Source of the DNA: Chrysophaeum taylorii
Taxonomy: Eukaryota > Sar > Pelagophyceae > Pelagomonadales > Pelagomonadaceae
DNA length: 48,069 nt
Direction: 5' to 3'
Assembly (NCBI GenBank): GCA_029834535.1
Contig: JAQMWT010000380.1
Span: 1 to 48,069, forward strand
Shown here piece by piece: positions 31,030 to 40,785 of this stretch. A model generated the notes under the pieces. The model made no database searches. It saw nothing but the letters and a program-made list of their open reading frames with translations, and had not been told where the DNA came from. Positions within the stretch are counted from its first letter, which is position 1. Each line of letters starts with the position of its first letter. A program made the position numbers and the translations under genes.

Positions 31030-31222
31030 GCGTAGAGATAGAAATTTTGATTTAGGGTTAGTACCCCTCCCCCTCATATCACACTCACACCCAACAACCA
31101 AAAAAATCACTGTGTCGAACACCGTGCCGCTCTTTGTGTCGTTAGATACAGGGCGTTAAAGACGGCACTACCACTGCCATCATTCTCCACCAGGGGCACT
31201 GTGAATTTTTCCTGTCTCTGAC
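31030..31222 (+). repeat. Family C 3' LTR, right copy
   Basis: Matches the inverted LTR at 25091-25272 over most of its length. Similarity stops near 31222. Contains the TTTAGGGTTAG motif near its start. Confidence 0.7.
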
Positions 31223-31691
31223 CATCGCCGTACTTGCGCCCAATTCAAATTCTACAGTCCGGGACGAAAACGTTTCGCTCCAAGCCCATCTTCGAGCTCC
31301 CGATCGTGAGGGCAGCTCTGCCTTCCGCGAGCTAGCTCGCCCTCCGCCGCTCGTCCGAAACCCAATTGTCGAGCAACCAGCGCGAGAAGCTTCAGTCGAC
31401 GACGCAAAACCGGTCCACAATACTGCTGACGACGATTTCGATCCGGTGACAACCGTCGAGGCCACCAACGACATTGTCATTCCTGCCCCCGCTCCAGCTC
31501 CTCGAGACCCATTGTCTCAGCACTCGCGCCGCGCCCTCGTTCACGACCACCAGATCATCCACGCGCCCCCTGTAGACACGGCGCACAGGTCGAAACCGAC
31601 GCAGGTCGACGCGCAACCGCAGCCCAACGCCCTGACCGTGCAAATGAGGGAACACAGTAAGACCCACGGTGCAAGCGCTGCGGTCGCTTGA
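31218..31691 (+). CDS. Hypothetical ORF beside the family C LTR
   Basis: A frame open for about 158 codons up to TGA 31689-31691; the only ATG is late (31614). It is Pro/Ala/Asp/His-rich (IVIPAPAPAPRDPLSQHS) and less G-poor than family C. No domain. It may be a fragment of another element's ORF or a host exon. Confidence 0.3.
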   Translation: MTIAVLAPNSNSTVRDENVSLQAHLRAPDREGSSAFRELARPPPLVRNPIVEQPAREASVDDAKPVHNTADDDFDPVTTVEATNDIVIPAPAPAPRDPLSQHSRRALVHDHQIIHAPPVDTAHRSKPTQVDAQPQPNALTVQMREHSKTHGASAAVA

Positions 31692-32040
31692 AACAGAGCG
31701 ACACGATCGTCACTAGCAGGCAAGGGCAGCGCGTTAGGAAGACGACGGCAGCCTACTGTCAAGTGGACCCAGCTAAGTACTTGAACGCCAGGTTACCCGG
31801 AGCCTGGTTAGCTAACTAACGAACTATAGGCCCCGGCGCATGGGGCTTAGGGTAATCCCAGCGCCACGGCGCTTGGAGCCTGCTTGTGAGCTTATTAAAG
31901 GCTTAATTCCATTCTTGCGCTTTTCGCGTCGACTAGGGGTGGGGAGGGCGCAGGAGATCGAGATCCTGTCGGACTTAAAGACGGTAACTTCCTTCCTTTA
32001 TCCTCCCCTCCTCAAAACAATAAAATTTATATAGCTCTAT
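31692..32040. other. Non-coding junction
   Basis: Nothing convincing. Contains GGTTAGCTAACTAACGAACT, which looks like a LINE-X tail remnant, and GC-rich near-repeats GGCGCATGGGGCTT and GGCGCTTGGAGCC. Family B starts at about 32041. Confidence 0.4.
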
Positions 32041-32280
32041 ATACAAAATCAGAGCGGGAAGAGATTGAAAGGTAATAGCATTTGGGAATTCTTTGCGTAA
32101 CATGCGCACACGAGTTTCGTCGGACTCAACAGCAATCATAACATCGATGTTCAGAACCAAGTCATTCATGGCTTGTGACAGAAACGCAGGTGTTGACAAC
32201 CCAGAACATAATAGCATGACCGTTGGTTTGCGATAACCATTGGTTGTAATTGATAGGAATGCTGGTCGAGTGCGCAGTCA
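32041..32280 (-). pseudogene. C5-methyltransferase start, family B copy 1 (truncated)
   Basis: After an in-frame TGA (32278-32280) the frame reads GYRKPTVMLLCSGLSTPAFL, then VMIAVESDETRVRMLRKEFP. This is motif I and the acidic strand of a C5-methyltransferase, as in copy 2. The element is cut at about 32041, before motif IV; the remaining ORF residues come from flanking DNA. Confidence 0.62.
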
Positions 32281-33591
32281 AGCAAGAGGAGGGGTATTTT
32301 GTTTAACGTACTCGTTTTGCTTCCGAAGATTAAGTAGTAGGTTGCGCAACCATGGGCGTGCGGAAAGTTTTGTCACCAGGTAATTGTAATAATGACATAG
32401 GTCCCTGATGTATCTCTTCAATGGAAAAGCTAACGAACGTAATTCAATGTTACTGTCACGTGCCAGGACTTACTGGCTGCGATCGCTAACCGTTGGTTGC
32501 GATGGAGGACGGCGCCTAACACGCTTGCTCCCTGCGGCGGCCCCGGCCGTCCCGGAGTGAGACGGTGCCTGCTCGCCTCCTGGACTGGCCGGTTAGCACC
32601 CGGAAAGCCCGCGCTGGGATGGGGTTCGCTCGGTTGGGCAGAACGCGACGTACAGGTCGATTGTTCGTGGACCAACACGTTTGCGGCCTGCGACGCTTTT
32701 GCACGACTTCGCACAAGACCGCGCGCAGTGGCGGTCCGTCATCAACGAGTCCTCGTCCCTCGCCTCAGCCCCAACTGCGTGATTTTCCTCTGTGATTCCG
32801 GATCGGCTCCTGCCTGTTCGGCCTGACTCCCATGCTCGGGAGAGGTCTGAAGTTAGTTGGTTAGTTAGCCAGGGCGCAAGGCGGACAGGATAGTGCCGGT
32901 AGGTAGTGATCCACAAAGTGCGTAGGTACTTGCACATCCTTGTCAATCAAACTGTGAGATGTGACATATTTGGTTGTTCACTGTCGTTGAGGGTGACAGT
33001 TAGCTGTGCCTTGTTCCACTCGGGAGCACTTAGGATAAACAGGTGTCGACCCTGCACTGGCTCGAGGAATAGGGCGTAGTCGAGCTTGACGTAACCGGTG
33101 CCTGGGTGAGCAGGCAGGGGAGATACGATATTTATCGAGATCATAATATGCGACACCTGCTGTTATCCAGTGGCAGTTTGGACAACCGGGGCACACTTAG
33201 GGTCTATGGGGACAATATGATTCGGTAGGGCGAAATCAAATGTGGTCATCGAAGAAAGAGACGGATGCGCAGCTGTCCAGGTATAGGAATTGGAAATGAA
33301 GGGGGGGATTATGGTCTCTCCGGTATTTGGCGAGAAACGCGTTTTCGCGAGGCACACTTGTGACACTGGTAGAGGGAATGCTGGCTGCGAACAAGCTGGT
33401 TTGAGTAAGTAGCTTCGAGGTGCCCACAACTTGTGAAAAAGTAATAAGGACGACGGGCGCAGTAGGCTCGCCGTTGTTCTTGCCGAGACCGTTGTTAAGA
33501 TCGAATGGTGAGAGATCTTGAGCATTACTCGATGATGTAGTATCGGCCGCTGATTGATCGGCGCTCCGACGGCACATAGCTGCAGTGACAT
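32281..33591 (-). pseudogene. Aspartic protease and linker, family B copy 1
   Basis: The protease block LYLDSCASVS is followed by a frameshift to TTFDFALPNHIVPIDPKC. Further blocks ALFLEPVQGRHLFIL and APEWNKAQLTVTLND match copy 2. After LINE-X the linker (LRSLAFPLKRY, LSARPWLRNLLLNLRKQNEY) leads in frame to a TGA at 32278-32280. Differences from copy 2 in the linker are largely synonymous or conservative, so the protein was under selection. Confidence 0.65.
32471..32868 (+). mobile_element. LINE-X 3' fragment in family B copy 1
   Basis: Starts near CTGGCTGCGATCGC and ends with the signature CCATGCTCGGGAGAGGTCTG then AAGTTAGTTGGTTAGTTAG. Flanking GCCAGGACTTA and GCCAGGGCGCAA are probably a worn target duplication. 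It resembles the insertion at 9693-10086 over most of its length. Confidence 0.82.
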
Positions 33592-33601
33592 GTGACTAGA
33601 G

Positions 33602-34152
33602 CTAAGTCAGCCGCACAGGTGACAATTTTCCTATAGCGTCCGCAGTGAAATTTACTGATTCCGCGGGAACAGTGGCGGGTGATGAACTGTTGCCACTTGC
33701 GTTAGATGGAGTGGAGGAGTTGGGTAGAGACACAGTAGGTTGGTCTGCCCCATAGTTTAACGACGTTGCGGTCGAAAGCAGATGTATGTCAACGTTCCGA
33801 ACGATATCTTCGGCATAGGAAAGTTGATCATTTAAGCGGAGCAAATCTGTATTATCGTCTGGGTTAGACGTAGTGGCAATAATATCAGCAGATTGCAACA
33901 ACGTTTCAAATAGCTTTGTAATCTTATCTTGCAGCTGAGACGTAGTGGCACTTTGGTCAGTATATTTGGAGAGTTCGCGAAATTGATCTTTGAGTGCATG
34001 CATGGCATGCTTTGTGCGATATAACAATTTCATGTCCGATCGAGAAGGTCTGTCGAAGGTGCGTGCATACACAGGTCGATCGTTAGATTGAACCGGACTG
34101 CGACCTCTGGGGACATAGGAGTCACCGGACCGGTAGTAGCTAAGATCATTAG
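33602..34152 (-). pseudogene. Gag C-terminal part, family B copy 1
   Basis: Reads YARTFDRPSRSDMKLL, helical stretches (HALKDQFRELSKY, LNDQLSYAEDIVRNVD), then TSLNYGADQ and ESVNFTADAIG, and a stop at 33602. The upstream part continues beyond the hAT insertion at 37573. No zinc knuckle. It is probably a structural Gag-like protein. Confidence 0.6.
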
Positions 34153-34314
34153 CAGCGTTGTGAATTCACTGGGCTCACTTCACTAGGTTCACTGAATTTG
34201 GTTCACTTCACTTCACTTCACTTCACTTCGCTTCATCGAAAATTATCGTCCGAAGTCCAATGTTCACTTCACGTTCATTCACTTCGGCTGACGGCCTGAC
34301 CCTGACCCCGTCTG

Positions 34315-37287
34315 ATGAGCGAAGTCGAGCCGCGCTACCTGCAGGTGGAGGATAATGTTGATGATGAGGAGGAATACGCGGAACAGAAGGAGGAGCACAA
34401 GGACGAGCCGATTGCGACGTCGATGCTGACGTGGAACACACCCGGCAAAAGTGGACGATCATCCAGGTCCAAGGTGTGGGACTGCGTGCGTCGACTGAAG
34501 GAAAATCATCCTGACCGCGTCAGTGGGAAGGCGACGCATGTGTGTATCCGGTGCTGGGAGCGCCTGAAGGTGACGAGGGACTTCAAGAAAGGCACGTGGC
34601 AGACGACCAAGCCCTCTTGGGGCCCACTTCAAGGCTGCGCATCCGGAGGAGGACGAGCTGGGACGTCAACAGCTCACCAAGAAACAGAAGACAGACCAAG
34701 AAAAGGAGGGCGTCGTTATGACGGCCGTGGGCGTTGTGGCAGCCTCGAAGGGTAAATCGGATATTACGAGATACTTCGTGGCCATGCCCAGCCAAGCAAA
34801 GCACTCTTCCCTGATGGCGTTCTCGGCTCGGCACTACGTGTACACGTCGCAGCGGACCTCCAAGCGCACCTTTGACGACGAAGATCATCGCAACCTAATT
34901 GAGGCGTATTACCGCGGCGGTGGCGGGAAAGGCAAGTGCCCGTTCATGACTCGAAAGGCGCTGTTTGAATGGGTGGACGCTGAATGTCGTTGCTTTGTTC
35001 GAATCTCGAAGCACGTCGTTACGGAGTGTTATGAAGCGGCTTTCGGCAATCCATTCGCCCAGGTGCTGCATGACGGCGGGACACTCAAGGATAAGTTCAA
35101 GCGACAGGCCATTGGCCTATCCTTCATCTGGCCCGATTGGAGTGGCGTTGAGACGGTGTGCGTGGGCCTCGTTCCAGCTGACGACGGAACCGATTCCGGC
35201 ACGGCTTCTCTGCTCCGTTTTGTGGTCGCGGAGCGTGCGGGAATCGATATCGATTTGGCGGCCGCAACCATTGTTCAAGACCGGGCTGCAATTGGCGTCG
35301 CCGAAGAATTTTTTGTTGAGGTCGAAGCGTGTGACATGCATGATATCTCGAAAATCTCGGCAGCGGCATGTGGCGACTTGACACGATCCAGAGGCAAGCA
35401 AGTGATCAATCCATTCTCAGCTGGCCAGGAGAAGCTGAACAGTGCCCACGATGGAGCCAAGTTCTTTTCTTACGGCGCACGTTTGAAGGATCTGCATGCG
35501 CTTTTGCCATTACAGCCGGGGAAATCGCCGAAGCTCAAGCTCAAGCTCGACCTCAATAAGACGACGTACCGGGCGCGATACCAACTTATTCGTTCCTTGC
35601 TGCGTATGCACCACGTGCTCAAACTGTACGCGCCTACCAACATTGGACTCCCCTGGAGAATCAGTGATGAGCAATGGGTGGCGTTGGCTGAATTCGAGGC
35701 GATTTTTGCTATAACGGATGCGGCCGTTGTTTTCGTGCAACTAACTAACTAACTAACTTCGGACCTCTCCCGGGCATGGGAGCCAGGCTGGGCCGGCAGT
35801 AGCCGGTCCAGGATCACAGAGCAAAATCACACAGTTGGGGTAGAGGCGAGGGATGAAAAGGCGTTGATGGCGGACCGCCACTGCGCGCGGTCTTGTGCGA
35901 GGTCGTGCCACGAGTTGAAGGGGATGTCGCATTTCCGGAGTGCCTTGGCGAGCGTCCTCCCGTACGTCATCTGCGGAGCCCCCGGTGGGCGCTTGGAGCG
36001 GACCCAAGACGAGAGCATCTTGCGAGGGAGTCGGGGAGAAGGGCATGCGGGCGACGTGACCGGCCCAGCGGAGCTGGCGGCGCGTGACGTAGACGTCGAT
36101 GGACTCGAGGCCGAGGCGCCGCAGCAGGATCTCCGTTGAGATGTGGTGGAGCCAGGTGTGCTTCCGGGTCACACGACACATGACGCGGGCGCACTGCGCG
36201 TGGAAACACCGCTGCCGGCGGAACAGGACCTCGGTGAGGCACCACTGTTTTCGTGCAACATGAACACTTATACCTGGGGGCGTGCGCCGCATTGATCAAG
36301 CCCAACATGATCGAGTCTCTGCGAGCGGGGACGCTTGAAGTCATTGATCTCCTGAACATAACTGCGAAATCCATGCCACGTAAGACTGTCGATGTCGACG
36401 ACCTCAGCGAGACCGGCGAAATCTGTCTTGAGCGGGCTATTCTCGAATATGAGCGTCGGTTTTGCGGGAATAATGAAAGCTACGGGCGTCACTTCGACTA
36501 CGAATTCAACGATCGCGAGCTGATTCCCTTCCTTCTTGACTTTCGAACTATCAACTGCCGGCACCTGTCGTCCAATCAGAGAGCCCAGGCCAGGAAGTTG
36601 CTCAAGGAAGAATATGTGATTTACGCACGGACTGCATTCCACCACGAAAAGGCAAAGACTTCCTCCGAGTCTGCGCCGCCCTCCGAGCCTGCGCCTGCCC
36701 GCAGTCTCTTGGCGGCACTCGACGCACCCGACGCTTGGGACGACATTAGTGGCGACGTGCCTTCTTTTGCTATGCCTGAGAACCAGATGCCCGATTTCAA
36801 TGTGGAGTTTGAACAGGTCTTCACTCAATGGATCAGGCTGTCGAGATCGCTCAAAGGGAAAGAGCATTATCCTGAACTTGAGAAGAAGGATTAAGTCGGC
36901 TTCACAGATCTGGCTGTGCTCGACGTTGGAAAGCTGTATCGACCGCTCACCAAGGAGCAGTATGGGTTCCTTCCGGACATGGCGAGAGCCTCTAAGGGTT
37001 CAATTGGTACACATGGCGCGCAGAGCTACTGTGAGCGCTGCCCGAGCATTGGAAATCTTGTCCTGACCGAGGGAAATACGTTGCTCGGCGCGGACGAGAC
37101 GGACAGAGTTGTCCTACTGCGCATGAACAAGAATTTCATTGCGGCGGCCCGGATTAAGTACAGGGACCTCGGACACGAGACCGAGTTTTTCAAAAACGCC
37201 GAGAGCACCATCCCCGAAGACTCTTCGGAGGTGGAGGCTGATGAGGAAGAAACAAACGAAGATACCGAGGTCGTTCACATCGCCTAG
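34315..37287 (+). pseudogene. hAT transposase with BED zinc finger (disrupted)
   Basis: The N-terminus is acidic, then a BED finger: VWDCVRRL, CIRC (34540-34551), and the His pair in HFKAAH. A single extra G in GGGG near 34617-34620 shifts the frame inside the finger. The main frame then runs 34620-35741 (DITRYF, ALFEWVDAECRCF, LRMHHVLKLYA). LINE-X splits the gene at 35742-36246. After it the frame resumes (FVQHEHLYLGACAALIKP), meets an in-frame TAA at 36892-36894, and continues to TAG 37285-37287. The end (CERCPSIGNLVLTEGNTLL, VLLRMNKNF) is the hAT C-terminal dimerisation region (consensus SERxFSxxGN...R..L). Not functional as it stands. Confidence 0.88.
35742..36246 (-). mobile_element. LINE-X insertion in the hAT transposase, with RT C-terminus
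   Basis: Flanked by a perfect 14-bp duplication TGTTTTCGTGCAAC (35728-35741 and 36247-36260). The minus strand encodes the end of a LINE RT protein: HISTEILLRRLGLESIDVYV, RRQLRWAGHVARMP, then after a 1-nt shift RLPRKMLSSWV, MTYGRTLAKALRKCDI and DLAQDRAQWRS. This RWAGHVARM...WRS block is the usual C-terminus of many animal and fungal LINE RTs. The tail is (TTAG)n. It is the best copy for naming the family. Confidence 0.93.
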
Positions 37288-37598
37288 AGTAAGAAACACT
37301 GAACCCCATCCACGGTAACTCCTCCTTCGCCCCGAAACCCGAAAGAATCTAAGAGCACCAGACCTAGGCAATAGCGCGCGGGGGGCACGGAACTGACGGG
37401 GCGCGACAGGGACCGGCGCTGGCGCCAAAAAAAAAAAAAAAAAGTGGCGTTCACTTCACAAAGGTTCACGATGGCCACGTAGGGTGACGTGTTCACTTCA
37501 AATCACTTCACCAATACTGCGTGGCTGGTGAAGTGGTTCACGTTCACTTGCTGAAGTGAATTCCCAACGCTGATCATTAGGAGAGAAGGGCTGGCTAG

Positions 37599-37650
37599 GA
37601 GTCACCGGACCGGTAGTAGCTAAGATCATTAGGAGAGAAGGGCTGGCTAG
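37599..37650. repeat. 52-bp tandem duplication at the hAT target
   Basis: The stretch GAGTCACCGGACCGGTAGTA...GGCTGGCTAG is present twice in tandem. The left unit is split by the hAT (34112-34152 plus 37573-37598); the right unit is whole. 52 bp is not a multiple of three, so it breaks the Gag frame. Confidence 0.85.
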
Positions 37651-38834
37651 CGTCGTTTGAATTACGCAGGTGTCGTGCGTTAAACGCGTGTTTCGGCTGT
37701 TGTCCATTGGCTGAATTGGCAAGCGACGCAAATACATGTGCTGTGTGCGCCAGTTCAGTGTCCGTAGAGTCCAACAACTGGGTTAACACTAATTTGGGTT
37801 TTTGGTGCGTGAACAATCCTTCTACGTAAGGTATCCAAGAGACTGGCGGTTCAAGACGTCGTTTGTCGCTTGTAATATTGGACACTGAGTTGTAGAGGTC
37901 CAGCGCGAACTCAAGAATGGCTGAAGAGTCAGAAGGATGGCACAGCCTGCTAGCTTCAGGTTGTGCTCTGGTAGAAGAGCGTGTTTCGTAGATGAGGCAC
38001 CAGTCGACTCATCCTCTATCGTAGCGATTGTTGCTGGTATTGTCAGAGGATAGTTCATTTTAGCTGCTCCTGAGAAAGCTGGGCAAGGGCAGCTTCAGTA
38101 AAGTTTGCCGACTCGGTAGTATGGCATAAGTAAAGCCGGCCATTGGAATCAGTAGGAAGAATAGCGCTGGGTCCAGACTCAGTAAAACGTTCTGGCCCAT
38201 AGTTTAACGACATTTCGGTCGGAAGCAGATGTGGGAGAGAGTTCCGCACGAGGTCAAGTTCAGTCAAGTTCAGATCCATGGGTGTCCAACAGTTGAGTTG
38301 AAACAGGAGATGCTTGAAAGAATGCACACATTTAATGAACAACATGTACACACCAATTATACACAACAGCGTTTAATTGTTGATTCAAATACGAGACATC
38401 ATTCGGAGACACTGCTTCATAAGAAAAAAGGTTAAATATTTCTTGGTAATGGCTGGCTAGGCCGAGAGCAATTTCGCGAGAATGGGCGGGGTTAAGGTTG
38501 CATTCACCATCCTCAAGGCGATCGTTGATTCCGGGCGGAAAAGCCCTGACCTCGTTAGCGTAGCAAACAGTAGCCAACTGTGCTACTTGATGGTCGGATA
38601 TTAGTGGGAACGCCGCAGATATGAGGCACCTGGTGTTCAAAGGCAAATCTTCAACATAACCAAGGTCAACACCGCCACTCTGGTGTTGGAATGGTTGTTC
38701 TCGCTGAGAAAATCAACGAGAACCTTAGGTAAGGGAATGTCAGCACCCAGACTGCTTTGGGTGCGACCTTTACTTCTTGCTCGGCATGAGAACTGTGACA
38801 GAGCCTGTGGGTTGTCAGAGAGCTGAATTGACAC
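37651..38834 (-). pseudogene. Gag N-terminal and central part, family B copy 1
   Basis: Blocks in several frames: QFSCRARSKGRTQSSL, DMPLNTRCLISAAFPLI, LATVCYANEVRAFPPGINDR, YLNQQLNAVVYNW, LPTEMSLNYGPERFTE, ESANFTEAALAQL, LEPPVSWIPYVEGL and AFNARHLRNSNDASQPFSPN. Each has a close partner in copy 2 (45637-47097). Frames change at several indels, so the protein is lost. Fold unknown. Confidence 0.55.
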
Positions 38835-38849
38835 CTCCTAGAGCATTCT

Positions 38850-39602
38850 AGGGGGCTCTGTCTGGCGGTGTCTACGTACACTCATCAGGTAAACAAAGGA
38901 AGCGCCTATATGGCAACTGTACAAATAGTGGTTCCTGCCAGTGTGAAAGGGTATGCACTGAACAGGCAGTTGTGTAAGGTGGTGCTCGGAGAGCGGTAGG
39001 TTTGTACTATCGTGGAGTGTCCTAGTGGACATACCCAAAATATTCCAAGCGCGCGTGCAATCAGTACAAGACTAGTACAGACTACACACACACCGACACT
39101 GTCACGACAATACGATACTATAAACAAGCACACGGGGGTACGCAGTCTTTAACGTGTGCGGTGTAGCTATGTACAACCCATGTTAAAGCGTATACAAACA
39201 ATTGTGTTGCATGGCGAGGCTAGACCGGCGCGGTAACGGTCCAAAACCAAAGAAGTACGTGCATACAACACATGATCCCTCAGGACCCCGCTGGGCCCAT
39301 AACCTGCAGAGAATCCCGCTAGGCAGTGGTTGGATCACCGAGAGACCATCCCGTCTCGCCGCGTGAGCCTGGCAAGGATAAGCAGGTTTCAGGGAACTAA
39401 AACGTAGGCCCCTAGCCTCGGCACACGACAGACAATACATAGCAGCACATCAGTGTAACATGTAATTACTACGTACCTGCGGGGCGCGCTGGACCATGAT
39501 GATGAGCTTGAGCACAAATCAGAGGACTAATTGATAGTGTAAAAGGGAAGAATAAGGGTAAGGATGAGATCGCGTTCTCAACGGACGGATAAGGGGTAAG
39601 AA
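38850..39602 (-). repeat. Family B LTR-like repeat between copies 2 and 1
   Basis: Aligns along its length with 47095-47845 (shared GGGCCCATAACCTGCAGAGA, GTCCTAGTGGACATACCCAA, GCGTGTGCGGTGTAGCTATG). The start is TACCCCTTATCCGTCCGTTG on the minus strand. It lies at the end of copy 2 and at the start of copy 1, as a shared LTR would. The last ~30 codons of the copy 2 ORF run into it. It lacks TG...CA ends, so exact borders are uncertain. Confidence 0.5.
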
Positions 39603-40785
39603 GTCAGCAGATTTCTCTGCAGAAGCCTGATATTTGCTAGCCTTGTTTTCAACTAGTAAGTTGCCTTCGGAATGGTGTCCACCAGTAAGAATGAGGATGT
39701 TGAAGGTAGATGAGGAGTTTGCAAGAAATAACCTAGGTGCGGGTTGGTTAGTTTCGAAAATCGCAACATAATAGGACACAGGTGTGGGGATGTTCGGCGA
39801 AATTCTGGCGAACAAGTTACACAAAGTGACGAATGCCTTGAGGCGGATGGGATTTGAAGATCCAGGTAGTGGTTGGTTGGAGGATCTCTTAAACCCAAGG
39901 TGGTGATATGTGCATTCAGAATGCGATTTGCGAGTATTTTGTTCGAGAGCTTGCTGTGAATGAAGCCTGAGAAAGAGTAGGTTCAGAGTCTCAAGCTCAT
40001 AGAAGCTTAGCCGAACAGAACCGGTACGAGAGTATAAAGGGAATGTCGTTGGTGATTGAACAAGACGTGCGAATCCAGTTTTCAGCCAAAGTCTTAGATA
40101 GCCAGAGTGTTTTGGACAATGAGTGGATGTCATCTGCAATGTCCAATAAACGCGTCGGGTGTTGGTTCGGCCAGGACAGCAGATCTATGGGTCCGGTATT
40201 GTATCTGCGAGCAATGCAGATCCATCGTTCCCGAGACTGGTAGTCGCCACAGAGATAAGTAGGGAAGCGATCAACTACATCGACGTTACAGTCGAATGTG
40301 GCGTGAGTGAGGTTAGCCACTGTGGTCCCTGTGGATCAACTTGTGTTGAGGTGTCATCTCCGCAAGCAGAAGCAGGGTTTTAGTAATTTGATGATAGAGA
40401 GCACACTGTCAAAGAGAGAGTCGTCGAGCAAACTAACCAAGTCGGATGTTTTGGTGCTCTTTAGCAGATTTCGGTTGGTACACGGAGGGGTGATTTCTAT
40501 CACATCGCAGTAGAAACGTCGTTTTTCTTCTTCCGATATAGCATGGAGATGGTTAAGGAAAGATGGGAGAGATTCGAAAGTAATAACGTTTGGGAATTGT
40601 TTGCGTAACATGCGCACAAGACTTTCATCGGACTCAACAGCAATCTTAACATCTATGTTGAGGACCAAGTTATTAGTGGCCTGTGACAGAAACGCAGGTG
40701 TTGACAACCCATAACACAATAGCATGAACGTTGGTTTGCGATAACCATTATTTGTAGTTGATAAGAACGCTGGTCGAGTGCGCAG
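39519..40785 (-). pseudogene. C5-cytosine DNA methyltransferase, family B copy 2
   Basis: In frame after the TGA at 40786-40788: PTFMLLCYGLSTPAFLSQA (motif I place), VKIAVESDESLVRMLRKQFP (acidic end of strand 2), FYCDVIEITPPCTNRN (motif IV, catalytic Cys at 40480-40482), LLDDSLFDSVLSIIKLLKP (up to motif VI). A frameshift near 40360 follows. QSRERWICIARR (about 40210) is motif VIII with QxRxR kept. Another shift near 40010 leads to KAFVTLCNLF and ISPNIPTPVSYYVA, similar to motifs IX and X (GN.VP.P). The Gly-rich loop is altered to GLST. It is very divergent from the family A enzyme. The frame ends at 39519 inside the LTR-like repeat. Confidence 0.72.

Larger units (their letters stand above)
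25273..31222 (+). mobile_element. Family C LTR element, right copy, 5'-truncated
   Basis: Homology to the left copy begins at GATCACCATCATG and continues to about 27785, where the left copy is cut. The rest, up to the LTR at 31030-31222, has no partner in the window. The plus strand is strikingly G-poor throughout. It abuts the left copy's 5' LTR in inverted orientation, so the two copies form a head-to-head pair. Confidence 0.7.
34153..37572 (+). mobile_element. Complete hAT-type DNA transposon
   Basis: Ends are imperfect inverted repeats: CAGCGTTGTGAATTCACT at the left and, reverse-complemented, CAGCGTTGGGAATTCACT at the right. The flanks are a perfect 8-bp duplication, ATCATTAG, at 34145-34152 and 37573-37580, the hAT hallmark. 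Subterminal TTCACTTCA motifs are dense at both ends (34190-34290, 37448-37560). Inside lies one broken transposase gene with a LINE-X insertion. It interrupts the Gag of family B copy 1. Confidence 0.93.
32041..39602 (-). mobile_element. Family B LTR retrotransposon, copy 1 (split by hAT)
   Basis: On the minus strand the element runs from an LTR-like region (about 39602) through Gag (38834-37573, then 34152-33602), protease (33591-32281) and the start of the methyltransferase (32280-32041), where it is truncated. The hAT transposon at 34153-37572 interrupts Gag. LINE-X at 32471-32868 interrupts the protease-to-methyltransferase part. It aligns with copy 2 (39603-47845) in all segments. No RT or integrase was found. 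Confidence 0.8.

Noticed and set aside
35029..35460. Minus-strand ORFs across the hAT transposase
   Set aside because: Antisense to a conserved hAT frame with identifiable BED and C-terminal regions.
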